Below are positions 1-5,186 of a stretch of DNA of 6,094 bases, one piece after another. The position numbers were made by a program, and so were the translations under genes. Under the pieces are notes generated by a model. It did no database searches, had not been told where the DNA came from, and was given only the letters and a program-made list of their open reading frames with translations. Numbering within the stretch: the stretch's first letter is position 1; each line of letters starts with the position of its first letter. Origin of the DNA: Verrucomicrobia bacterium UBA1263 (GTDB lineage Bacteria > Verrucomicrobiota > Verrucomicrobiia > Limisphaerales > UBA1412); assembly GCA_002308515.1 (NCBI GenBank), contig DBVN01000075.1, positions 4,314 through 10,407 on the forward strand, written 5' to 3'.

Positions 1-969
1 TCCCGCAAGGGGAGTTTCAAGCGGCTGCGGAAAGCGATCGAGCAGGCCGACATCCGCAACACGGGCCCGGTGGAGCTGACACCCCTGGACTTTACGGACT
101 CGGTGACGAATGTGAACACGACTCTGAAAGTGCGTGTTTCCAATGTCATGAACCGTCCGCTGAAGGGGACGCTGAAGGCACTGGTACCGGGGATCGTTCT
201 GGATGAGGACATTCTGAACGTAAAACTCAAGCCGTACCAAAGCAAGGTGTTGGAATTCAAAATCATGCAGAATCTTTCCCAGGAACGGGACGGAAACAAT
301 TATCCGATGGTGACCGCCTGGAGCAGCGAAGGAGAGGCGACACACAAACACGCGGAGATCCTTCATGTGAACCAGGTCGCGCGGCTGACTCCGGTCCTGG
401 ACGGGAATCTGGAGGAGTGGAAGGATCAGCGGCCTGTTTCGCCTTTTGTGCTGGTGGAGCCTCACCCGGCAGAGAAACGGTATCAGCCTTTTGGCGACTG
501 GCCGACAGTCCTGGAGCGGCAGACCGTGACCGCTTACACGGCTTGGGACGAGGATGGATTCTATTTCGCGGCACAGCTGCCTGTCATGCCGGTGGAAGGG
601 GACAGTATCGAATTGAACTTCAACGGGTTCCCTGAGAATAAAAAGACTTCCGCGGCAGCAGGATATTCCCTGGAGGAGACTCTGCTTTTCGCACCGGAGC
701 CTGAGACAGATATCGTTATTTCTTCCAAAGAAGACCGCGTCGAGTGGGTCGTGAAGAGGAATGTTTATGAATGCCGCGTACCCTGGAGCCAGATCCCCCA
801 GATCCAGGCGCAGATCCTGAAGGGCAAGCCGATCCGGTTCAACTACCGTGTCAGCGCGGACGGAAAGGTCTGGGAGCTGGCCTGCGGACGCAGTGTCTCC
901 CAACTCAAGAACCGCGGCAGAGAGCCTTTGCGCTGGTCGAATGAACTGCTTTTTGGAGTGGAAAAATAG
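1..969 (+). CDS. C-terminal part of a large secreted protein with a CBM9-like domain (5' truncated by the window)
   Basis: The reading frame is open from base 1 to the TAG at 967-969, so this is the last 322 codons of a longer gene. A GTG at 70 could be read as a start but has no ribosome binding site, and the upstream codons are open. Residues about 27-124 look like an all-beta, Ig/NEW3-like spacer (alternating hydrophobics, 'VRVSNVMNRPLKGTL'). From about residue 130 the motif LDGNLEEWKD begins a domain resembling family 9 carbohydrate-binding modules, which typically start 'DG..DEW' and contain a 'aawDedgfYfaa'-type strand, seen here as TAWDEDGFYFAAQL at about 181-194. The catalytic part, if any, lies upstream of the window, so the enzyme class is unknown. 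By family knowledge such modules sit at the end of secreted glycoside hydrolases. The last codons are repeated downstream at 1923-1980. GC content is higher than in the following DUF805 genes. Confidence 0.75.
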   Translation, partial: SRKGSFKRLRKAIEQADIRNTGPVELTPLDFTDSVTNVNTTLKVRVSNVMNRPLKGTLKALVPGIVLDEDILNVKLKPYQSKVLEFKIMQNLSQERDGNNYPMVTAWSSEGEATHKHAEILHVNQVARLTPVLDGNLEEWKDQRPVSPFVLVEPHPAEKRYQPFGDWPTVLERQTVTAYTAWDEDGFYFAAQLPVMPVEGDSIELNFNGFPENKKTSAAAGYSLEETLLFAPEPETDIVISSKEDRVEWVVKRNVYECRVPWSQIPQIQAQILKGKPIRFNYRVSADGKVWELACGRSVSQLKNRGREPLRWSNELLFGVEK

Positions 970-1038
970 TTTGGCACTTTTAAATTTATAGTTGTGGACT
1001 TTTTCGGATTTAGGTTACAATCAAACAGTTGTAGGTAC
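912..1038 (+). repeat. Direct repeat copy 1: gene 3' end plus flank
   Basis: This stretch matches 1923-2051. By hand alignment 110 of 127 columns are identical, with one 2-base gap in a T run. It covers the last 18 codons and stop of the CBM9-like gene and the following flank, ending 3 bases before the start codon of the first DUF805 gene. The first 66 bases differ at only 6 positions. Confidence 0.85.
992..1021 (+). promoter_or_regulatory. Possible promoter for the DUF805 pair (weak)
   Basis: TACAAT at 1016-1021 is one base from the sigma-70 -10 consensus. TTGTGG at 992-997 is a poor -35 candidate at 18-base spacing. The block recurs in the second repeat copy with TACAAT intact. If the organism is a Bacteroidota, its primary sigma factor uses a different -7 motif (TAnnTTTG), which is not seen here, so this is a tentative call. 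Confidence 0.2.
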
Positions 1039-1040
1039 TT

Positions 1041-1469
1041 ATGAATCCTGTTAGTGCTTATATAGATGCTTTGAAAAAGAGTTATATAGATGCTTTGAAA
1101 AAGAGCTTTGATTATCATGGGAGAACTTCCCGTGAAGAATACGAGATGTTCCTGGCGGCTGTTGGCAATATTATTGTCATTGTTTGTCTGGGAAGTTTTC
1201 TTATAAGTATCATTTCCGATGCTATGAATGGAAATACTCAGAATCACTTATACAGAGAGAGCGATTTCTCATGGTGGTTGAAAGCGTTCTTGATGTTGAT
1301 TTCCTTTCTATTCATTCTGATTCTGCCTGTTTTTGGTGCGATGGCGCGTCGGTTAAATGATATCGGTTGGCCTTTCTGGCTGGCGTTTTCATTCTTAATT
1401 TTTCCGGGTGTGGGTTGGCTCTTCGTTATTGTTTTAGTGTGGATTCCCGGCAAGAAACAGATAAAATGA
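1041..1469 (+). CDS. DUF805 family membrane protein (copy 1, with internal 8-residue duplication)
   Basis: This is a 142-residue protein of the DUF805 (YhaH-like) family of small inner-membrane proteins, whose biochemical role is not established. Visible hallmarks are the N-terminal FDYHGRTSREEY block (residues 23-34), three likely membrane segments (about 38-59, 80-100 and 110-135) and the family signature ARRLNDIGWPFW (102-113) just before the last segment. The tail WIPGKKQIK is short and lacks the usual NxYG ending. It starts MNPVSAYIDA like its downstream neighbour, which supports the ATG at 1041; only a weak AGG lies upstream. An 8-residue unit YIDALKKS is present twice in tandem, while the paralogue has it once. 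The next gene begins after 16 bases, so the two are probably co-transcribed. Its AT-rich composition contrasts with gene 1. Confidence 0.8.
   Translation: MNPVSAYIDALKKSYIDALKKSFDYHGRTSREEYEMFLAAVGNIIVIVCLGSFLISIISDAMNGNTQNHLYRESDFSWWLKAFLMLISFLFILILPVFGAMARRLNDIGWPFWLAFSFLIFPGVGWLFVIVLVWIPGKKQIK
1058..1105 (+). repeat. Perfect 24-bp in-frame tandem duplication inside the DUF805 gene
   Basis: The 24 bases at 1058-1081 are repeated without mismatch at 1082-1105, encoding YIDALKKS twice. The paralogue at 1486 carries only one, diverged copy (YIDALSKY). Perfect identity points to a recent duplication or slippage event; it keeps the frame and lengthens the segment before the first membrane helix. 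Confidence 0.9.
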
Positions 1470-1485
1470 TTTATAACAACAGGTT

Positions 1486-1896
1486 ATGAATCCAATAAGT
1501 GCGTATATAGATGCTCTGAGCAAGTATTTTGACTATCGCGGGAGGACTTCTCGCAAGGAATACTGGATGTTCATGATAACGGCGATCTGTGTTCAAGTTA
1601 TCGGTCTATGGGTATTGTTCTATTCTATGGTAGCGTGGGTTCTTGCAACAGAGGGTAGCACCAGAGAATTTCCTTATTGGCACATAATCTATATCACTCT
1701 TATATGTTGTTTATTTATATGTTTTTTTGCTTTTGCTCTGCCAGGTTTAGCTTTGATGGCACGCCGATTGAACGATATGGGCTGGTCCCGTTGGTGGCTG
1801 CTGGTCGTAGTGTTCATGATTCCTCTTCCACCGTTCGTTTTCTCTACAATGATTATCATCATCCTTTTCGGGTGTATTCCCAGTCGGAATGAGTAG
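1486..1896 (+). CDS. DUF805 family membrane protein (copy 2)
   Basis: This is a 136-residue paralogue of the preceding gene: MNPISAYIDALSKYFDYRGRTSRKEYWMF at the N-terminus and MARRLNDMGWSRWW at residues 91-104. Hydrophobic segments at about 27-55, 66-91 and 103-130 predict three membrane passes. The tyrosine/tryptophan block EYWMF is closer to the usual family form than EYEMF in copy 1. The start at 1486 aligns with that of copy 1 and follows AGG at 1481-1483. The C-terminus (FGCIPSRNE) is short. No catalytic residues are known for the family and the context gives no clear function. The two copies are similar along their N-terminal halves but much diverged in the central segment, so this is an old gene duplication rather than a fresh one. 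Confidence 0.8.
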   Translation: MNPISAYIDALSKYFDYRGRTSRKEYWMFMITAICVQVIGLWVLFYSMVAWVLATEGSTREFPYWHIIYITLICCLFICFFAFALPGLALMARRLNDMGWSRWWLLVVVFMIPLPPFVFSTMIIIILFGCIPSRNE

Positions 1897-1917
1897 TTTC
1901 TCCGGAAGGGGAAACAA

Positions 1918-1980
1918 AAGAGCCGCGGCGGAAAGCTTTTGCGCTGGTCAAATGAACTTCTTTTTGGAGTGGAAAAATAA
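1918..1980 (+). pseudogene. Remnant 3' end of a second CBM9-like gene
   Basis: Read in frame from 1918 this gives KSRGGKLLRWSNELLFGVEK and a TAA stop, matching the C-terminus of the first gene (KNRGREPLRWSNELLFGVEK, then TAG). No start codon or further homology precedes it, since the second DUF805 gene ends at 1896. Over the last 13 codons, stop included, all three differences are synonymous (TCG/TCA, CTG/CTT, TAG/TAA). This suggests the copy diverged while its parent gene was still under selection and was truncated afterwards. Confidence 0.7.
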
Positions 1981-2051
1981 TTTGGCACACTTAAATTTAT
2001 GAGTGTGGACTTTTTTTCTGATTTCGGCTACAATCCAACAGTCGTAGATAC
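1923..2051 (+). repeat. Direct repeat copy 2: gene 3' end plus flank
   Basis: Second copy of the 912-1038 segment. It stops matching at 2051, where copy 1 runs into the DUF805 start codon and this copy runs into a different sequence leading to the rubredoxin gene. The two copies bracket the DUF805 pair, about 1 kb apart. Confidence 0.85.
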
Positions 2052-2094
2052 CAGCGGTGTTAAGCGGTATCTGAAAAAGAAAGTAAAACAGTAA
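1999..2094 (+). CDS. Possible 31-residue ORF of unknown function (doubtful)
   Basis: An ATG at 1999 opens a frame ending in TAA at 2092-2094. The peptide starts MSVDFFSDFGYNPTVVD and ends SGVKRYLKKKVKQ, with a strongly basic tail. It has no recognisable ribosome binding site and no family that I recognise. It lies in the same frame as the upstream remnant and is separated from it only by the TAA at 1978-1980 and six sense codons. It could be a remnant of another gene's 3' end joined here by rearrangement, a leader peptide for the rubredoxin gene, or chance. Confidence 0.2.
   Translation: MSVDFFSDFGYNPTVVDTSGVKRYLKKKVKQ
2005..2034 (+). promoter_or_regulatory. Possible promoter for the rubredoxin gene (weak)
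   Basis: TACAAT at 2029-2034 is the duplicated counterpart of the element at 1016-1021, and GTGGAC at 2005-2010 is also conserved, although the spacing differs by two bases because of a T-run indel. If functional it would start transcription near 2041, about 70 bases before rubredoxin. The -35 match is poor. Confidence 0.2.
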
Positions 2095-2110
2095 AGGGAA
2101 AGTATAGGTT

Positions 2111-2269
2111 ATGAAGAAGTATGTGTGTGAGCCCTGCGGCTATGTGTATGACCCCGAACAGGGTGATCCCGATGGCGGGATCGCGCCGGGTACGGCTTTT
2201 GAAGATCTGCCGGATGATTGGGTCTGCCCGATCTGCGGCGTAGGCAAAGAAGATTTCAAAGCGATGTAA
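2111..2269 (+). CDS. rub: Rubredoxin
   Basis: A 52-residue protein of typical rubredoxin length. The iron is held by two cysteine pairs, C6-x2-C9 (VCEPCGYVY) and C39-x2-C42 (WVCPICGVGKEDF). Other family marks are Y4, the YDP turn, the GDPDGGIAPGT loop and the DLPDDWVCP segment. It is a cytoplasmic one-electron carrier. By family knowledge such rubredoxins feed electrons to rubrerythrin (peroxide reduction) and desulfoferrodoxin (superoxide reduction), both encoded just downstream in the same orientation, 133 bases away. GGGA at 2096-2099 is rather far from the ATG; AGG at 2106-2108 is close. Both spacings are suboptimal. Confidence 0.95.
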   Translation: MKKYVCEPCGYVYDPEQGDPDGGIAPGTAFEDLPDDWVCPICGVGKEDFKAM

Positions 2270-2318
2270 GCCGTTGGCGGAGGCCGCGGCAAAAAGAAAC
2301 TGCCTTCTATAAGGAATT

Positions 2319-2346
2319 CCCGGAGGATGTCGTCAGTCCTTCCGGG
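2319..2346 (+). other. Imperfect inverted repeat between rubredoxin and rubrerythrin
   Basis: CCCGGAGGA (2319-2327) can pair with TCCTTCCGGG (2337-2346), leaving one bulged T and a 9-base loop. No T run follows (GGGTAATACAT), so it is not a standard intrinsic terminator. It may be an mRNA processing or stability element that separates expression of rubredoxin from that of the downstream genes. The rest of the 133-base gap shows a GC-rich stretch at 2269-2291 and an AT-rich leader before rubrerythrin. Confidence 0.45.
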
Positions 2347-2402
2347 TAATACATCCGACAACGGATTTTAAGCAAGTTATAACTAAAAAGAATATCATTA
2401 TT

Positions 2403-2939
2403 ATGAGTAAATATACTGGTACAAAAACAGAGAAGAACTTGAGAGAAGCCTTTGCGGGCGAATCCCAAGCCAGAAACAAGTACACCTATTTTGCTTCTGT
2501 AGCGAAAAAGGCCGGTTATGAACAGATCGCGGCCCTCTTTCTGAAGACGGCTGAGAACGAGAAGGAACATGCCAAGCTGTGGTTCAAAGCGCTGGGCGAA
2601 CTGGGCGATACTCCGGCCAATCTGCTGGCCGCCGCTCAGGGCGAAAACGCCGAGTGGACCGATATGTATGACCGCATGGCCAAGGAAGCCGATGAAGAAG
2701 GTTTCCACGATCTGGCCGAGCAGTTCAGAGGTGTGGCCGCCATCGAGAAGGCACACGAGGAAAGATACCGCGCACTGCTGCACAATATTGAAGCGATGGA
2801 AGTCTTCAAGAAGAGCGGTGTGACGATGTGGGAATGCCGCAACTGCGGTCATATCGTTGTGGGAATAGAAGCGCCGAAAGTCTGCCCTGTCTGCAATCAT
2901 CCTCAGAGCTATTTTGAGGTCCAGGCCAAGAACTACTAA
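2403..2939 (+). CDS. rbr: Rubrerythrin (non-haem diiron peroxidase)
   Basis: This 178-residue cytoplasmic protein has a four-helix diiron domain followed by a rubredoxin-like domain. It reduces hydrogen peroxide to water with electrons from rubredoxin or an NADH-dependent reductase. Likely diiron ligands are E20 (AGESQARNKY), E53 and H56 (ENEKEH), E81 and E84 (GENAEW), E115 and H118 (IEKAHEERY), the complete classical set. The rubredoxin-type iron site is C145-x2-C148 and C161-x2-C164 (MWECRNCGH, KVCPVCNHPQSYF). Length and domain order are those of canonical rubrerythrin, not the reversed form. The leader at 2380-2402 is A-rich with no Shine-Dalgarno sequence, unlike the next gene. It is followed after 11 bases by desulfoferrodoxin, so the two are almost certainly one transcript. 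Confidence 0.95.
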   Translation: MSKYTGTKTEKNLREAFAGESQARNKYTYFASVAKKAGYEQIAALFLKTAENEKEHAKLWFKALGELGDTPANLLAAAQGENAEWTDMYDRMAKEADEEGFHDLAEQFRGVAAIEKAHEERYRALLHNIEAMEVFKKSGVTMWECRNCGHIVVGIEAPKVCPVCNHPQSYFEVQAKNY

Positions 2940-2940
2940 A

Positions 2941-2945
2941 AGGAG
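2941..2945 (+). promoter_or_regulatory. Ribosome binding site of desulfoferrodoxin
   Basis: AGGAG at 2941-2945 lies 5 bases before the ATG at 2951, immediately after the rubrerythrin stop codon. It is the clearest Shine-Dalgarno sequence in the window and fixes the desulfoferrodoxin start. Confidence 0.75.
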
Positions 2946-2950
2946 ACCGC

Positions 2951-3310
2951 ATGAATATTTATAAATGTGAACATTGCGGTACGATCCTGGAAGAGATCAA
3001 AACCAGCAACGTTTGCTGCGGCAAGTCCATGAAACTGCTGGTTCCCGGCACCTCTGACGGCGCGGCTGAAAAGCATGTGCCTGTGTATGAGGTCAAAGAT
3101 GGAAAAGTCTTTGTCAAGGTCGGTTCCGCGGAACATCCGATGACCGAGGCACACTATATCGAGTGGATCGCCATCGAGACCAATCAGGGTGTCCAGAGAA
3201 AGAATCTGACTCCCAGCAGCAAACCGCAGGCGGAATTCGCGCTGGTATCCGGCGAGACCGTGAAGGATGTTTACGCATACTGCAATCTGCACGGTCTTTG
3301 GAAAGCATAA
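2951..3310 (+). CDS. dfx: Desulfoferrodoxin (two-iron superoxide reductase)
   Basis: A 119-residue protein with both iron centres of class I superoxide reductase. The N-terminal desulforedoxin-like centre has C6-x2-C9 and the adjacent pair C22-C23 (YKCEHCG, VCCGKSM). The catalytic centre in the C-terminal domain has histidines H42 (EKHVP), H62 and H68 (AEHPMTEAHYIEW), then C111 and H114 (YAYCNLHGLW). E40 and K41 before H42 match the conserved Glu-Lys pair that assists catalysis. The enzyme reduces superoxide to hydrogen peroxide in the cytoplasm without making oxygen; the peroxide can then be removed by rubrerythrin encoded immediately upstream. It is the last gene of the unit, with a strong terminator 42 bases after its stop. 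Confidence 0.96.
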   Translation: MNIYKCEHCGTILEEIKTSNVCCGKSMKLLVPGTSDGAAEKHVPVYEVKDGKVFVKVGSAEHPMTEAHYIEWIAIETNQGVQRKNLTPSSKPQAEFALVSGETVKDVYAYCNLHGLWKA

Positions 3311-3351
3311 GCGGTAATCTGTCAATTCACTGTAAACGATGTAATAAACAT

Positions 3352-3378
3352 GGGGCCGCATGAGCGGCCTCTTTTTTT
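3352..3378 (+). terminator. Intrinsic terminator of the redox gene unit
   Basis: GGGGCCGC (3352-3359) pairs with GCGGCCTC (3364-3371) around an ATGA loop. This gives eight pairs including one G-U, followed directly by seven T residues (3372-3378). It closes the transcript after desulfoferrodoxin and separates it from the GH49-like gene. Confidence 0.92.
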
Positions 3379-3443
3379 AAAACACAAAACACACATTTAT
3401 CACAAAATAGCTTTTGAACATAATTATGGAAGTGATTTTTATT

Positions 3444-5186
3444 ATGAAGAAAAGTATCAGCCTGCTCTGTGCTATTATATTATGGTGTTTGTGTCCTAAT
3501 ATTCTTCCAGCAGCAAACATCGTCACAACTTATCAATGGCCAGTCGCCGCTGGACAGGCAAAGATATCTGATCATTACAAGGTATATCTGACAGTAGGTG
3601 GAGAAAAAGAACAGGAACTTCAAGTCCTTCAATCAGATCCTATCGTGACTCTTCAGAAAAACGATGGATCGCTGGGACAAGATTGGTTAGCGGATTACAC
3701 TAAACAGCGTTCATTCTCATTTGTTTCTGTGTCTTATGACCCTGTCAAGAGAAAGCATTTAACATTTAGAATCGAGAGCTTGGATGGTTATTCAAATAAA
3801 GATGTCGTCATTTCCCCCAAAAACTACAAGCTGTCTGCGTTGAATAATGGAGCATCCGTTTCTTTTTCAGTCAGTGATGCCAACAAATACATAGCTGTGG
3901 ATTTTGCTGATTCACGCAATGTTGTTACGATTCCCGTGGGGCAAAATGGTGCAAATGAATCCTATGATTGGATCAAAGATATGCTGTGTATATTTGTTGA
4001 CCCCGTAGAAACACTTTTACCGAATACATCGAATCAAAAAGTGGTTTACTATTCTGAAAAGGCATCAGAATCAGATCTTGCGAATGCCGAGGTGATCTAT
4101 TTCAAACCCGGCTATTATAATCTTAAAACAGACGGGGCCCGTGGTTCGATAATCAACGAATATGGCGGTATTACACTTTCCAGCAATCAGAAAATTTATA
4201 TTGCCGGTGGAGCATTTGTAGAAGGTTACGTATTGAGACGCAATTATGGTGATACCGATCAGGGAGTATTTGGAAGGGGAATCCTTTCCGGGCGTCAATA
4301 TATGTGGGAGCCGGAAAATTCCAAGAGACTTATGAGGCAGTTGGTTCAAACCGGCAAGAATGCCATTTTTGACGGTGTTATGTTTATGGAATCTCCCTTT
4401 CATGGAATCGTTCCGACCACTGACGCAACCTTCAATAATGTGAAGTTTTTAGGATGGCACTGCAATAACGATGGTTTTCGTCCGGGGATCAACTCTAAGA
4501 TCCGTAATTGTTTTATCCGTGTATGTGATGATTTCTTTTATAACTATACATTGGATATTAAAGACTGTGTTCTCTGGCCTTCTTTCAATGGCAGCATTAT
4601 GACCAATGGATGGCAATTTTATGACATTGGCGGTTCGATAATGGAGAACATAGATATTATCTTCCCTGAGTGGATAAGCATGGGCAATAACCGGGGTCTG
4701 ATGATGTCACAAAATGAATATATGTACAATCCACCATTGGATGCCGCGACTACGGTATTTAGAAATATCAGAATCGAAGGAAAGGTGCCTGGTTTGATCA
4801 ATTTGAAACCCAACTCTGAATATGATCGCTACGATCCACAAACCAATACAAATCCCGCGGATTCTGACAAAATCCAACTAAAATCTATGGACGATCTGGG
4901 ATGGATGGGCAATATATTGTTCGAGAATATTTCTGTCGAACGACAGATAGGTGACAAAGAATATGGAATGCGTACCAATCTCATTCAGGGAGCTAAAACA
5001 ATCGGCAAGACCAAAGCTCCTATTGTAAAAGATCATCCGGAGGCTATTTGGTGGATGAAAGACATTACCTTCCGCAATTTAACTATTGGAGGGGTAAAAG
5101 TCTCGGAAAAAAATAAAGACACTTGGTTTAATATCGATAGTTATACAGCAAAGAATATTGTATTTGAAAATACTATTTCAGAATGA
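3444..5186 (+). CDS. Exported right-handed beta-helix glycoside hydrolase, GH49-like
   Basis: From the ATG at 3444 the product is 580 residues. MKKSISLLCAIILWCLC...LPAA is a signal peptide, with cleavage likely near residue 24. The same frame is open back to a TTG at 3414 and an ATG at 3426; 3444 is preferred because it begins the signal peptide and has GGAAG at 3428-3432 upstream. Residues about 25-200 look like a beta-sandwich and about 205-580 like a beta-helix. GRGILSGRQYMWEP (277-290), IYIAGGAFVEG (251-261) and FNGSIMTNGW (381-390) recall GH49 dextranases and isopullulanase. Candidate acids are D343 in NNDG and D362-D363 in VCDDFF; their 19-residue spacing fits the GH49/GH28 arrangement of one Asp followed by a DD pair. 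The GHG and RIK motifs of GH28 polygalacturonases are not seen. The substrate is unknown. The gene is AT-rich and overlaps the downstream esterase-like gene by 4 bases. Confidence 0.72.
   Translation: MKKSISLLCAIILWCLCPNILPAANIVTTYQWPVAAGQAKISDHYKVYLTVGGEKEQELQVLQSDPIVTLQKNDGSLGQDWLADYTKQRSFSFVSVSYDPVKRKHLTFRIESLDGYSNKDVVISPKNYKLSALNNGASVSFSVSDANKYIAVDFADSRNVVTIPVGQNGANESYDWIKDMLCIFVDPVETLLPNTSNQKVVYYSEKASESDLANAEVIYFKPGYYNLKTDGARGSIINEYGGITLSSNQKIYIAGGAFVEGYVLRRNYGDTDQGVFGRGILSGRQYMWEPENSKRLMRQLVQTGKNAIFDGVMFMESPFHGIVPTTDATFNNVKFLGWHCNNDGFRPGINSKIRNCFIRVCDDFFYNYTLDIKDCVLWPSFNGSIMTNGWQFYDIGGSIMENIDIIFPEWISMGNNRGLMMSQNEYMYNPPLDAATTVFRNIRIEGKVPGLINLKPNSEYDRYDPQTNTNPADSDKIQLKSMDDLGWMGNILFENISVERQIGDKEYGMRTNLIQGAKTIGKTKAPIVKDHPEAIWWMKDITFRNLTIGGVKVSEKNKDTWFNIDSYTAKNIVFENTISE

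Noticed and set aside
263..574. A 103-codon minus-strand frame rich in Pro, Arg and Ser
   Set aside because: The composition is typical of an antisense shadow, and it lies within the CBM9-like coding region.
971..990. A sigma-54 promoter suggested by TTGGCAC after both copies of the gene end
   Set aside because: The required GC element (TTGC) at the correct distance is missing in both copies.
912..2051. An integrated mobile element with attachment sites made from the gene 3' end
   Set aside because: There is no integrase, recombinase or transposase between the repeats, and the repeats are about 127 bp with spread-out differences rather than a short identical core.
2373..2402. A PerR-like operator before rubrerythrin (TTATAAC ... 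ATTATTA)
   Set aside because: The halves are too far apart and the symmetry is poor; the stretch is better explained as an AT-rich leader.
2307..2900. A 197-codon open frame on the minus strand across rubrerythrin
   Set aside because: It is antisense to a gene with complete metal-binding motifs, and its product has no recognisable domain; it is a shadow of the rubrerythrin codons.
3414..3443. A start at TTG 3414 or ATG 3426 for the beta-helix gene
   Set aside because: Either would put acidic and hydrophobic residues before the Lys-Lys start of the signal peptide; 3444 fits the signal peptide and the GGAAG upstream better.
3405..3444. A Bacteroidota-type -7 promoter element (TAGCTTTTG) before the beta-helix gene
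   Set aside because: It has one base too many for TAnnTTTG, lies very close to the start codon, and has no clear -33 partner.
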